Source: Aliiglaciecola sp. M165
GTDB lineage: Bacteria; Pseudomonadota; Gammaproteobacteria; Enterobacterales; Alteromonadaceae
DNA length: 64,000 nt
Assembly: GCF_007197995.1 (NCBI RefSeq)
Contig: NZ_VKKH01000006.1
Location: forward strand, 496,001-560,000
Direction of reading: 5' to 3'
Shown here: positions 51,813 to 60,927 of the stretch, piece by piece
Layout of the letters: each line of letters starts with the position of its first letter
How positions within the stretch are numbered: position 1 is the stretch's first letter
Made by a program: the position numbers and the translations under genes
The notes under the pieces: generated by a model
The model's input: only the letters and a program-made list of their open reading frames with translations
Databases searched by the model: none
Told to the model about the DNA's origin: nothing

Positions 51813-53639
51813 ATGAAAATTATACTTATATTTGTATCCTTAGCTATCCTACTTGCGCCAGATTGCAATGCAAACACGTTGGATGATAATCCGAATGAAT
51901 GGGATTTGAAGGACATCTATCCAACTCAATATGATTGGGATATTGCCGTTGCTGAGATCCAGCAAGGTATTGCGGCAATGAGTAAACAGCCAAAGCAAGT
52001 AAACTCTGCAGAGCAACTTGCTGCATTATTGGATGCAGTATATTCCATCAGAAGTCGAGCTGGAAAGTTGGCAAAAGTTGGGTTGCTTGAACACTTTACT
52101 GATACCAAAAGTGATAAGTATCGGCGTAAAATGGAACAAAGCGAATTCCTTGAAGCACAAGTTGAATCTGCAGTGGCGTTTGTAAATGAGGTCGTCAGTA
52201 GTATTCCAGCAACAACACTCGATTCCTGGCGCCAACAATCGCCCAAGCTGCGACAGCATGATAGGCGTATAAATCGTATAATACGAGCTGCACAGTTTAG
52301 TTCGACACCAGAAGCCGAAGCGGTCATCGCTGATCTTACACGACTCCCCAGAACTGCAAATGATCTATATCGTCAATTACTTGAAAGTAATCTGCACTGG
52401 CCTGAATTTGATGGGACACCTTTAACGCCTGCTCGCTTTAGTGAGATTCGGCGCAGCGGAGATATAACAAATAAAGAACACGCTTCTAGGATCTTTTTTG
52501 AACACTTATCAACCTATGAAGATCTGTTTGCGCTGGCATTGGTTCGCCGAGTAGAAGGTGATGCGTTAATCGCGAAGCATCGGAAACTGGCAAGTTCTGT
52601 CGATACATTGTTGGTCTTGCAGGATGGATTTGAGAGCAATAGCCACAGGCATGTTTTTGATGCAATTAAGGATCATAAAGACAAAATTGCTGTCATTGTA
52701 AATGCGCTGGCACGCGTGAAAAAACAGGAATACCTCATTCCAACGGATTTTCGTTCACTAATCAACAGTGAAAAGCGTACGTATTCGATTAATTACGCCC
52801 ATGAGGTAACGCTGGATGCCGCATCGTTGATTTCATCCGAGTATCGTAACCTGATGGAAGAAAGGCTAAACAAACCGTGGATGCATTTGTCCAATGATGT
52901 CAATAAAAGTAATACGGTTGGCGTCTTTTGGCAGGTTGGGGGAGGCAACCCCCATACAATTTTTAAATATCGTGAAGACTACATCAGCTTCCGATTATAT
53001 AGTTCCGCGGCCTTTTTGATGATGGGACTGGCCAATATTCCTGATAGCGCTGCACCAGATAGACGAGAAGAAGATTTGCCTGTCTTTAGCAATGCCCTTT
53101 GGTATCTTGGTCATTTTTTACAAACAGATGTCTTGCTAAAGCGAGATGATCCCCCAGCAGTTAAAAAACAAATTTTAGCCAACTTACTGACACGTTCACT
53201 AAATACCATCGTTAATTATGCTGTTATGGTAAGTCTAGAGGACTATATAAGCGAGGCGATTCTATCCGGTGACAGTGTGTTGCCAAAGGATATTAACCAG
53301 CATTACATAAGCACCTTAAAGGCATTTTTCAAAGATTCAGATATGAAAATCGATTCCCATTGGAAATATGCATGGATGAACGAGTCTTTTGCTTTTTATG
53401 GACCACATTACGCGTCTTTTTATCAAGCTATCTCGTCAGCACTAGCCTTAAAAAAATACATTTTGCGTGGTGATCAGACTGCCATTAATGTCGTTCAATA
53501 TGGTATTGCTAATAGCAACACTCATTATTCTGCTGATGTGCTTAGAGAAGCAGGTATTAATATGAACGACATTGACGTGTATTCAGACGCGATAGACGAG
53601 CTTCACAACATGGCAATACAGTTAAACGCCATTGATTAG
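51813..53639 (+). CDS. Secreted M3 (PepF)-like protein lacking the zinc motif
   Basis: A 608-residue exported protein. The start was set at ATG 51813, which gives a signal peptide ending DCNA. The start NEWDLKDIYPTQYDWD and the helical N-domain match oligoendopeptidase F of family M3B. The active-site region, normally FTLAHELGHSMH followed by a second Glu, reads FRLYSSAAFLMMGLAN and then EEDLPVFSNALW: HExxH and the third ligand are gone. It is full length with no frameshift, so it looks like a pseudoenzyme with a binding or regulatory role. A divergent Lrp-type regulator precedes it. Confidence 0.72.
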   Translation: MKIILIFVSLAILLAPDCNANTLDDNPNEWDLKDIYPTQYDWDIAVAEIQQGIAAMSKQPKQVNSAEQLAALLDAVYSIRSRAGKLAKVGLLEHFTDTKSDKYRRKMEQSEFLEAQVESAVAFVNEVVSSIPATTLDSWRQQSPKLRQHDRRINRIIRAAQFSSTPEAEAVIADLTRLPRTANDLYRQLLESNLHWPEFDGTPLTPARFSEIRRSGDITNKEHASRIFFEHLSTYEDLFALALVRRVEGDALIAKHRKLASSVDTLLVLQDGFESNSHRHVFDAIKDHKDKIAVIVNALARVKKQEYLIPTDFRSLINSEKRTYSINYAHEVTLDAASLISSEYRNLMEERLNKPWMHLSNDVNKSNTVGVFWQVGGGNPHTIFKYREDYISFRLYSSAAFLMMGLANIPDSAAPDRREEDLPVFSNALWYLGHFLQTDVLLKRDDPPAVKKQILANLLTRSLNTIVNYAVMVSLEDYISEAILSGDSVLPKDINQHYISTLKAFFKDSDMKIDSHWKYAWMNESFAFYGPHYASFYQAISSALALKKYILRGDQTAINVVQYGIANSNTHYSADVLREAGINMNDIDVYSDAIDELHNMAIQLNAID

Positions 53640-53648
53640 TCTCGTCAA

Positions 53649-53677
53649 AAAAAATTAAGCCCGCAACAAGCGGGCTT
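53649..53677 (-). terminator. Terminator of the PEP-CTERM gene
   Basis: AAGCCCGC (53657-53664) and GCGGGCTT (53670-53677) form an 8-bp stem. On the minus strand it runs into AATTTTTTTT, so it ends the PEP-CTERM transcript; the plus strand has only a weak T-rich tail for the convergent M3-like gene. Confidence 0.88.
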
Positions 53678-53702
53678 GATTGTCTAACCAAATCTCGGTC
53701 AC

Positions 53703-54554
53703 TTAGATAAGTTTTTTACGACGCACTCCCATTAATATCAGGGCAGAAGCAAACAATGCCAAAGCACCTGGCTCTGAAACAGCCTGAGGCTCGCCGTAAA
53801 GCAAATCATCGATGACCACCAAGTCAATGCCATTGGTTGGATCATCCGCTAAACCGCTACCAATATCGGTATTGCCCGCAGTGATACTGACGCGAAAAAT
53901 CGGCGAGGTGAAATCGTCAAATGCGATGCCAAAAAACGACAAGCCATTAGGGTTGGCTTCGACGGTGTTAGAACTAATCAATTGGTTGTTGACATCAAAC
54001 AGTTCAACAATGGTGCTACCAAATAGATCGACGTCACTGAAAATTGCACCAAAGCCATTAACTGAAGCCGGCGTGTTGTCTGCGGGTATAAAGAAATTCA
54101 CATCAAAAATATTGGTGCCAACAGGGGTGAATAACCTAGGCGCACTGAAGGTACTAAATTGATTGGGATTATCGGCATTAAACGTATCAAACTCGTTGTC
54201 TATGCCATCATTACTCACACGAAATTCTGAGTTATTGCTATTACTGAATACCGCGCCACGAGTAGGCGGAAAAGCCGGGTTGTTAAAAAAGTCAGCAGGC
54301 ATATCAAATGGCACTATGCCAGCGTCCCAATTGATTTGCCTGCGCCCATCAGCGAATGGTCCAGCGCTATTGCCTCGATTAGGATCGCCCAGTGCTTGTT
54401 GAAAGGCAGCAACGGTATCACTGATGTCGCCATCTGCGTCTGAAAACACTATTGGGCCAGCAACACACTGCATGCTAACTATGGTACCTAGTGCAACACC
54501 CGCTAAGCTTCGAAATGCTTTGCTGGCTCGACTAGTGTGATGAAAAGTAACCAT
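53703..54554 (-). CDS. PEP-CTERM sorting-domain secreted protein
   Basis: A 283-residue exported protein. ATG 54554 follows GGAG and opens a signal peptide (SLAGVALGTIVSMQCVAG). The body is beta-rich, with Asn/Asp/Phe and no catalytic motif (FSDADGDISDTVAAF; FNADNPNQFSTFSAPRLFTPVG; FGAIFSDVDLFGSTIVELFD). The C-terminus, SEPGALALFASALILMGV then RRKK, is a PEP-CTERM tripartite signal recognised by exosortase, which links such proteins to exopolysaccharide. The exosortase locus is not in this window. Confidence 0.87.
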   Translation of the reverse strand: MVTFHHTSRASKAFRSLAGVALGTIVSMQCVAGPIVFSDADGDISDTVAAFQQALGDPNRGNSAGPFADGRRQINWDAGIVPFDMPADFFNNPAFPPTRGAVFSNSNNSEFRVSNDGIDNEFDTFNADNPNQFSTFSAPRLFTPVGTNIFDVNFFIPADNTPASVNGFGAIFSDVDLFGSTIVELFDVNNQLISSNTVEANPNGLSFFGIAFDDFTSPIFRVSITAGNTDIGSGLADDPTNGIDLVVIDDLLYGEPQAVSEPGALALFASALILMGVRRKKLI

Positions 54555-54882
54555 CTTTTTTCTCCATAAAAATAAAGGTAAAACCAATCCGCCGAACGAA
54601 GTAGTCAGGCAACGAGAACGTAAATGGTCGCTTTCAGTCTGCTCACTTCTTTTTATGCGGATTGGTATATTCTTGTTGCGCAAGACAATTAGCCAACACT
54701 ACAGCGACAACATTAAGCATGTACGCCATTTGACTAAGAAAGTTGCAGCGAATTATTTTCTATGTTGTTTTTGCAGATATTCAGACAAGTAGGTTTGTAA
54801 ATTGCCTGCGAAGAAAAGGAGTGTGTTTCTAAAAATATACTGATCCCGAGTCGAGGTTATTTATAAAACCGGCTAACTTTTG
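54555..54882. other. Intergenic region upstream of the PEP-CTERM gene
   Basis: 328 bases. It should contain the minus-strand promoter of the PEP-CTERM gene and the end of the diguanylate cyclase gene's transcript. I see no convincing terminator, RNA gene or operator. Confidence 0.3.
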
Positions 54883-56016
54883 CTAACCGGCACCTAAGGT
54901 TTCTTTGTCAGGCATTGTGCGGTTACGGCCGTTTTCCTTTGCCTGATACAAAAAATGATCTGCCAGATTAATCGCCTTGTCTATGGGAGATTCTGGGCTG
55001 ACTTCTTTGACCCCTAAACTAAGGGTGATTTTTATTGATTGATTTGCGTAAACGAATTCAGTTTCAGCAACTTTTGTGCGTATTTTTTCAGCTAAGGTGT
55101 AGGCTTCAAACCCGCTGGTTTCAGGCAATAAAAATAGAAACTCTTCGCCTCCCCAACGAGAAATTTTGTCTTGTTTCCGTAACGTATTCTCAAATAAATC
55201 AGCCAATTTTTGCAATACAAAATCGCCACCATCGTGTCCATATTTATCATTTATTTGTTTAAAATGATCGATGTCACACAATAATACCGACATGTCCAGT
55301 TTACTGCGCTGTGCCCTAGCATATTCGTGTTCTAGGTAATCGCGCATCGCGCGCCGGTTTGGCAGATGGGTGAGGGGGTCGAGCATTGCTTGTCTTTCAA
55401 ACTTGTCGCTGAGATCTTGAATAGATTTAAAAGACTTTTGTCGAGAATATTCGTAAAAGCCAAAAAGCAATGTGACGGTCAAAAACGAATAAATAAGACG
55501 AGATTTGAACTCAAAGCTATATTCTGCATTCAGCAAAGCGTCATCTGGATAAAACAGCATTGTACCGACAATAACGATAAATAACCCTAGGCTTCTGAGG
55601 CCTTTTCTTAATCCACCAAAGAAAAACGCAACCGGAGGAACGATATACATCCATAGGGGGCCTGTATTCGCATGCCCTCCAGTATAAACCAGGTACAACA
55701 TCAGTGTTAATAAACTAAATAAGACGATACGCGCCGAAATTTTGTGTGAGTTTTGTAGGTTGCCAAATCGGTGAATTTGATGAGAAATGAAAAATAGAAG
55801 GCTTGCACTGAAAAGTGAAATTGCTAATATTGTGTTACCTCGGATTGCTGCACTTAATGCCATCGCAAAAGTAATGGTATAACCGATTAACGAGAATAAG
55901 TTGGAAACGAATATCTGTTGATTAATTTCATGATCTTTGTGTTTAACAATGCCTAATTGTAAATACAACTTGATCCAATTTTTGAACCTACTGAAAACCA
56001 TAAAGTTACTTCTCAA
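54883..56016 (-). CDS. Membrane diguanylate cyclase (GGDEF)
   Basis: A 377-residue protein. Residues 20-195 contain about six hydrophobic segments (MASE-like integral sensor). A short coil leads to the GGDEF domain (about 215-375). The active site is GGEEF in SRWGGEEFLFLLPE, with substrate-binding DIDHFKQINDKYGHDGGD upstream. An inhibitory I-site RxxD (RKQD) lies five residues before GGEEF, so product inhibition by c-di-GMP is expected. It overlaps the end of pqiC by 11 bases. Confidence 0.93.
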   Translation of the reverse strand: MRSNFMVFSRFKNWIKLYLQLGIVKHKDHEINQQIFVSNLFSLIGYTITFAMALSAAIRGNTILAISLFSASLLFFISHQIHRFGNLQNSHKISARIVLFSLLTLMLYLVYTGGHANTGPLWMYIVPPVAFFFGGLRKGLRSLGLFIVIVGTMLFYPDDALLNAEYSFEFKSRLIYSFLTVTLLFGFYEYSRQKSFKSIQDLSDKFERQAMLDPLTHLPNRRAMRDYLEHEYARAQRSKLDMSVLLCDIDHFKQINDKYGHDGGDFVLQKLADLFENTLRKQDKISRWGGEEFLFLLPETSGFEAYTLAEKIRTKVAETEFVYANQSIKITLSLGVKEVSPESPIDKAINLADHFLYQAKENGRNRTMPDKETLGAG

Positions 56017-56590
56017 CCTTGTTCAAAATATCTGTACTGAGGCGCCTCAATAGTGCTCGCATTTTACTGACCGAATGTCGATAGCCATCTTCCTCGAGCT
56101 CTACTTCATAGGCAAATGAATACACCTCAGCCTGATTTTTATCACTAGCAGGCCCAACTAACCAGTATTGACCATTTAGTATTACAGTCGATTGATACGT
56201 AGGCATAAATTGCCGAATATGCAGGCCCAATTGGTGTGGGCTTTCGACCTTAGCGTCATCAATCTTGGCAAGATAAACGTTGTTGCTATTTGAGCCATTT
56301 AAATCTTCAAGCAAAGCATTGGTCATTCCAGTTTTAAGGGGTTCCGCCCAAAAGTGTTGTTTTGAATAGTATATCTGGTGGTCACTTAATTGCATGGCCA
56401 AATTGCTGGTATCTAGATAACTTGGCAAGATAATTTGATTGACCACGACTATGGGTTTTTGCTGTTGAGTGGGTGAAGAAGATGCATTGCCGTTGCTTAA
56501 AATAAAATATTCTACATTCTTTACAGGTTGCGTTGTGCACGCCGAGGTGCAGATAAGCCCAATAACGAATAACCCAGTCATTTTAATCAT
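56006..56590 (-). CDS. pqiC: PqiC-type outer-membrane lipoprotein
   Basis: A 194-residue lipoprotein of the ABC-transport auxiliary/DUF330 type. The start ATG 56590 overlaps the pqiB stop and has AGGATAAC upstream. The lipobox is CTSAC (Cys18). VEYFILSNG, LPSYLDTSNLAMQLSDHQIYYSKQHFWAEPL and the closing helix fit PqiC, which forms a ring at the outer membrane with PqiB for lipid transport. Confidence 0.88.
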   Translation of the reverse strand: MIKMTGLFVIGLICTSACTTQPVKNVEYFILSNGNASSSPTQQQKPIVVVNQIILPSYLDTSNLAMQLSDHQIYYSKQHFWAEPLKTGMTNALLEDLNGSNSNNVYLAKIDDAKVESPHQLGLHIRQFMPTYQSTVILNGQYWLVGPASDKNQAEVYSFAYEVELEEDGYRHSVSKMRALLRRLSTDILNKVEK

Positions 56591-58280
56591 TGTTGTTATC
56601 CTGTGTTGTGTCGGGTGAAGTATTGGCTTTTGCTTTAGGTTCGACAAGTGGTTGGGTGCCATCGGCGAATATCAAACTGTTTGGTGTTTGATTTAATTGC
56701 TGCAGAAGTGGTGTCATTTGTTGTAACGTCGACTGAAATTGCGTCATGGTGTCAATCAGTTCCTCGTGGCTCTTGGAGCCTGCAGAGTAGTCCTTCAACA
56801 ATGTATTAAGAGACAGGATCGTTTGATTGATGTTTTCGCTGGTTTGCTGATCTTTCACGTCAGATAGTAGATTTTCGAGGGTTTGCGCGGTTTGTTCAAA
56901 TGCAGCAGCAGTCTCGTTTAACGAAGATAGAAGCTCATTTGTATTGTTAGCAATATCGTTAAACGGGATGCTGTTTATTGTGTCTAACACCCCACTGACT
57001 TTTTGCGTAATTTGAGCGAATTCGCCACTTGTTGTTGGGATGACGTCATAGCCTAAAAAGGTTTCCAAAGGCAGAGCTTCAACATCTTCGTAGTGCTGTA
57101 AGTCAACGTACAAACCCCCGGTGAGGATATTACCAATTTTAAGGGATGCTCTTAAACCCTGTTCAATCCAGCGAAGCGTTTGTGCTCGCACAAATTCAAC
57201 ACCTTGACGGTTGTCTGGTTGCTGAACTCGACTGGGTTGAATGGTTATTAATATGGGTATGGCATAACCCTCATCAAGTAATCTATTGTTATCAGGGCCC
57301 GGAAGGTTGATTTCCAGTACTTTTCCAATTTCCAATCCCCGATACTCTACAGGAGCGCCTACAGTTAATCCGCGAATGGTATCGTTAATCATCACCACAA
57401 AATTGACACCAAGTTTGTATCGCTCGTTTGATGCGCTTTCGTAGTCTTTATAAATATCAAAATAAGCACGCTGTGTAATCTGTCGACCCGCTGGCATACC
57501 GTCTGGGATCCCGAAGGTGACACCATTGGTTAATATCGTTTCCAGGCTACCCATTTGCACCTCGATGCCATTGGCGGCCAATTCGAAACGTACACCGCTG
57601 GCATTCCAAAATTTAGTGTTTTCGGTGATTAGCTTATGATAGGGCGCTTCAATAAATGCATTGTAATACACAACGCGTTCTTCAAGATTAAAATATATGT
57701 CTTCAAACTCACCAACCTGTAACCCCTTGTAAATAATGGGATCACCTTCTTTAAAGGCAAATTCATCATCGCTATTTAAGGTAATTTGCAAACCAGGTGT
57801 GCCAGTAGGGGTAACTGGCGGATTTTCTAAGGCAACAAATTCTGTGGTTTCTTCTCCACTGTTACTGGGCTCCATGGTGATGTATGGGCCTGATAACAGC
57901 GTGCTCAAACCGGATACGCCACTTAATGACACTCTCGGTGTCACTAGCCAAAAGTTGCTATCAGTTTGAAGTAGGTGAGCCGCTGCGGGTTGAATACGCG
58001 CAGTGACCAGCACTCCGCTTAAGTCGGGTTTCAAAGAAACGCTTTTTACCACACCAATCTCTACATCTTTGGTTTTAATTTTTGTGTTGTCGGCTTCGAT
58101 ACCGGTAGCCGAAGCAAACTCGATTTGTATCAATGGTCCTTGGTTTGCCCATTGATAATAGACCATCCAAAGGCCAATGCTCATGGCGACCAAGGGAATT
58201 AGCCAAATCCTCGATATACGCTTAGAAGAGGCGACGACTGCGTCTTGTGTCGTCATTGATTCTGTTCCATCACTACTCAT
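56583..58280 (-). CDS. pqiB: MCE-domain lipid transport protein PqiB
   Basis: A 565-residue inner-membrane-anchored protein. After one helix (about 25-42) come three MCE domains (approx. 45-135, 160-270, 285-395; GPLIQIEFASATGIEADNTKIK, ITLNSDDEFAFKEGDPIIYKGLQVGE, GVNFVVMINDTIRGLTVGAPVEYRGLEIG). A long C-terminal coiled coil follows (430-540) that bridges the periplasm. Length is close to E. coli PqiB (546). It overlaps pqiA by eight bases. Confidence 0.93.
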   Translation of the reverse strand: MSSDGTESMTTQDAVVASSKRISRIWLIPLVAMSIGLWMVYYQWANQGPLIQIEFASATGIEADNTKIKTKDVEIGVVKSVSLKPDLSGVLVTARIQPAAAHLLQTDSNFWLVTPRVSLSGVSGLSTLLSGPYITMEPSNSGEETTEFVALENPPVTPTGTPGLQITLNSDDEFAFKEGDPIIYKGLQVGEFEDIYFNLEERVVYYNAFIEAPYHKLITENTKFWNASGVRFELAANGIEVQMGSLETILTNGVTFGIPDGMPAGRQITQRAYFDIYKDYESASNERYKLGVNFVVMINDTIRGLTVGAPVEYRGLEIGKVLEINLPGPDNNRLLDEGYAIPILITIQPSRVQQPDNRQGVEFVRAQTLRWIEQGLRASLKIGNILTGGLYVDLQHYEDVEALPLETFLGYDVIPTTSGEFAQITQKVSGVLDTINSIPFNDIANNTNELLSSLNETAAAFEQTAQTLENLLSDVKDQQTSENINQTILSLNTLLKDYSAGSKSHEELIDTMTQFQSTLQQMTPLLQQLNQTPNSLIFADGTQPLVEPKAKANTSPDTTQDNNND

Positions 58281-59418
58281 GTTTTACCGCCGTATCGGTC
58301 CAAATTAACCTCGTGTCAAAAGTCATTGCTGCTAGCATCGTCAATATCACCACGCCACAAAAAGCGATTGAGGCTGGGCCGGGAAGAATGGTCATGGTAT
58401 TTCCCAATTGGATCAAACTAACCAAAATAGCCACCACAAACACATCAACCATTGACCATCGGCCAATGAATTCGGTGACTCGATACCAAAATATACGCTC
58501 AGAGTGCTTTTTATCCATGCCATTTTGAACCGTATAATTAAGCCAAATCAATATTACGAGTTTGCCGATTGGTACTATTACGCTAGCGATAAAAATAATC
58601 AAGGCTATAGGATAGGAGCCAGATTCCCAAAGTAGTAAAACACCACCTAAAATCGTGCTCGGTTCGTTTGCGCCCAAAAAGCGTGTGTTCATTATCGGCA
58701 GCAAATTTGCGGGGATGTACAAAATAATGGAAGTGATTAACAACGCCCAAGTTCTTTGAATACTTTGAGAACGATTCAGTGGGTGTGACGAATGATGCTC
58801 TTTGGTGGCACTGAGATAAAGTTGATGTTTGTCTGTGTACAATACGGTAGCACTCATGCAAAGCGTAAAACCAATATAAGCGTAAAATGACAAGCCCATG
58901 GTGATATCTGCCATAGAGCTAATCTTAATGAGACTAACCAGTACACCAATTAAAAAAATTTCAGCCATACTCCAAGGGATTAATGCGTAAACCAAATCCA
59001 AGGTGCGCTTTGCATAGGGAACTTCCTTATTCAATTGAATAGGAATAACAACCGCAATCAAGCCGACAAGCACAATAGCTGGCAATATGACGATTGAAAG
59101 CATTTGAATGATTGCCAAAAACAAATAATCTTGCTCGACTAAAACATTCAGACCAGAAATAATGCCTATTGATTGCTCTTGACCGCTAGCACTAAACCCT
59201 AAGAATTTAAAAGGCATAGATAACGCCAAAAAGATAAAGGCTGAAATGGCGAACGCCATGAGCTTCTGAAAAGAGTCTTTGGTGTGCTTGGTTAAGACAA
59301 AACCACACCTAGGACATAAGGCTTTTTGTCTCGGTTTCAATGCAGGAAGATGCACGTGGTTACTGCATTCATGGCACACCACTGTTGTACAAAGTTCTGC
59401 TTTCATCGTGTTAGTCAT
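58273..59418 (-). CDS. pqiA: Intermembrane transport protein PqiA
   Basis: A 381-residue inner-membrane protein with two sets of about four helices. An N-terminal zinc ribbon (CHECSNHVHLPALKPRQKALCPRCG) is present. The second zinc ribbon, which in E. coli PqiA lies between the two halves, is absent: the linker TDKHQLYLSATKEHHSSHPLNR has no Cys. Both halves keep the conserved WSMAEIFLIGVLVSLIKI and GRWSMVDVFVVAILVSLIQL. Start ATG 59418 lies seven bases after the decarboxylase stop; Met five codons later is possible. Confidence 0.9.
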   Translation of the reverse strand: MTNTMKAELCTTVVCHECSNHVHLPALKPRQKALCPRCGFVLTKHTKDSFQKLMAFAISAFIFLALSMPFKFLGFSASGQEQSIGIISGLNVLVEQDYLFLAIIQMLSIVILPAIVLVGLIAVVIPIQLNKEVPYAKRTLDLVYALIPWSMAEIFLIGVLVSLIKISSMADITMGLSFYAYIGFTLCMSATVLYTDKHQLYLSATKEHHSSHPLNRSQSIQRTWALLITSIILYIPANLLPIMNTRFLGANEPSTILGGVLLLWESGSYPIALIIFIASVIVPIGKLVILIWLNYTVQNGMDKKHSERIFWYRVTEFIGRWSMVDVFVVAILVSLIQLGNTMTILPGPASIAFCGVVILTMLAAMTFDTRLIWTDTAVKHE

Positions 59419-59425
59419 CAGCGGT

Positions 59426-60826
59426 TCACGCCAAACCTGCCGCAGACCCATTCAGACATTGAGCAAACACCTCAATTGAGTCGTCTATGTCTTTTTCAGT
59501 TGTGGCCCAGGCGCAAATGCTCACGCGAATAATCGCTTTGCCCTGCCATTTAGCACCGCCACACCAACACACACCCGACGCTTGTATTTTTTTCAAAGTG
59601 TTTAGTGTTTGTTGTTCAGTGTCTGCTTGAAGTATGACCTGATTGAACACTACATCATTGAGTACTTTAAAGCCGATTTGGCTTGCCTGTAGAGCGAAAT
59701 ATGATGCTCTTTCATGCAGTAATTCAATCAATTCAGCGATGCCTTGTCGACCTAAATAACGCAAACAGGACCACAAATCGATCCCCTTAGCTCGGCGAGA
59801 CATATCGGGCGTGAACATCATGCTATCGCGCTCTTCACTAGACTGAATATAAGAGCCTTGTTGATGCAATGCGTGGGTTAAAGCTTGCTCGTCAGCGCAC
59901 AGTATCACGCCACAATCGTATGGAGTATTGAGAGTTTTATGCCCATCAACCGACCAGGAGTCCGCCAGATTGACATCTTTTGTCAAGTGGGAGAATCGCG
60001 GCGAAGCAGCTGCCCATAATCCAAAGGCTCCATCAACGTGCACCCAGGCTTGGGCTTGTTTCGCTTTGGGAATAAGCTGACTAAAGTGATCAAACGCGCC
60101 ACTGCACACGTTTCCGGCTTGCAGTACCACTATGCAGGTTCGATCCAGGGCGGGCATTAAGTCTGGGATCATTCTGCCTTGGTCATCACATTCCACCCAT
60201 TCAATGTCTGCGGCGCCGAAACCCAATAGATTGAGCATTTTCACTACAGTACCATGGGTCTGGGTTCCCATAATAATACGTAATTTTGGCGCGCCAAACG
60301 TTCCATTTTGTGCCAAGTCCCAGTTCAGATTTTGCAACTGTCGATAGCGGGCTGCGGCAAGTCCACACAAACTCGCAACGGAGGTTCCACCCACCAGCCC
60401 TGCAACAGTTTTTTCAGGCAGATTGAATAACTGTTTTAACCATACTTCACAAACGCTTTCCAATTTTGCTGCGATTGGCGACATAACATTGAGCGCGGCA
60501 TTTTGATCCCAGACATCTGCAAGCCAGCGTGTCGCCATGCCTATTGGCAAAATACCGCCATTAACAAATCCATAATACCGACCACCATTGTAGTGAACGG
60601 TATTGTGGCAACCAATGGAGGCCAGCTGCTCAAGGATCTGTTGTTCATCACCTATAGAATCCGGAAGGTCTATATCAAATTCTTTTAGCATTTCTATGCC
60701 GGTTCGCGAAGGTACAACAGGACTGTTTTCAATCGTTTCTAAGTACTCAAGGGCCAAGTCAGACGCTTGATTTAAAAGCTTTTTCGACTTTTTTTGTACG
60801 AACAATTGTTGTTGAAGTGATGCCAT
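59426..60826 (-). CDS. PLP-dependent group II decarboxylase
   Basis: A 466-residue pyridoxal-phosphate enzyme of the aromatic amino acid/glutamate decarboxylase group. The PLP lysine is in WSVDGHKTLNTPYDCGV; WVHVDGAFGLWAAAS supplies the cofactor-binding Asp. GGTSVASLCGLAAARYRQL is the phosphate-binding region. The substrate (Tyr, Trp, Dopa, Asp or Glu) cannot be set from sequence. It lies seven bases upstream of pqiA on the same strand, an arrangement I do not recognise. Confidence 0.9.
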   Translation of the reverse strand: MASLQQQLFVQKKSKKLLNQASDLALEYLETIENSPVVPSRTGIEMLKEFDIDLPDSIGDEQQILEQLASIGCHNTVHYNGGRYYGFVNGGILPIGMATRWLADVWDQNAALNVMSPIAAKLESVCEVWLKQLFNLPEKTVAGLVGGTSVASLCGLAAARYRQLQNLNWDLAQNGTFGAPKLRIIMGTQTHGTVVKMLNLLGFGAADIEWVECDDQGRMIPDLMPALDRTCIVVLQAGNVCSGAFDHFSQLIPKAKQAQAWVHVDGAFGLWAAASPRFSHLTKDVNLADSWSVDGHKTLNTPYDCGVILCADEQALTHALHQQGSYIQSSEERDSMMFTPDMSRRAKGIDLWSCLRYLGRQGIAELIELLHERASYFALQASQIGFKVLNDVVFNQVILQADTEQQTLNTLKKIQASGVCWCGGAKWQGKAIIRVSICAWATTEKDIDDSIEVFAQCLNGSAAGLA

Positions 60827-60885
60827 GAAGTTTCATTGTAATTACGTTAATCTTTAACTTATCATTAAAGATTAATATTGGGCAT

Positions 60886-60911
60886 AAAAAAACCACCTTA
60901 AGGTGGTTTTT
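60886..60911 (-). terminator. asnS terminator
   Basis: A near-perfect palindrome, AAAACCACCTT/AAGGTGGTTTT, centred at 60899.5, with T-rich tails on both strands. It lies just after the asnS stop and may also end the convergent direction. Confidence 0.88.
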
Positions 60912-60927
60912 CTTCTGAATGCTTATA

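Noticed and set aside
54680-54696. Minus-strand TTGGCT...TTGC resembling a sigma-54 promoter upstream of the PEP-CTERM gene
   Set aside because: The GG and GC pairs are 13 bases apart instead of 12, and the -24 element is TTGGCT rather than TGGCAC.
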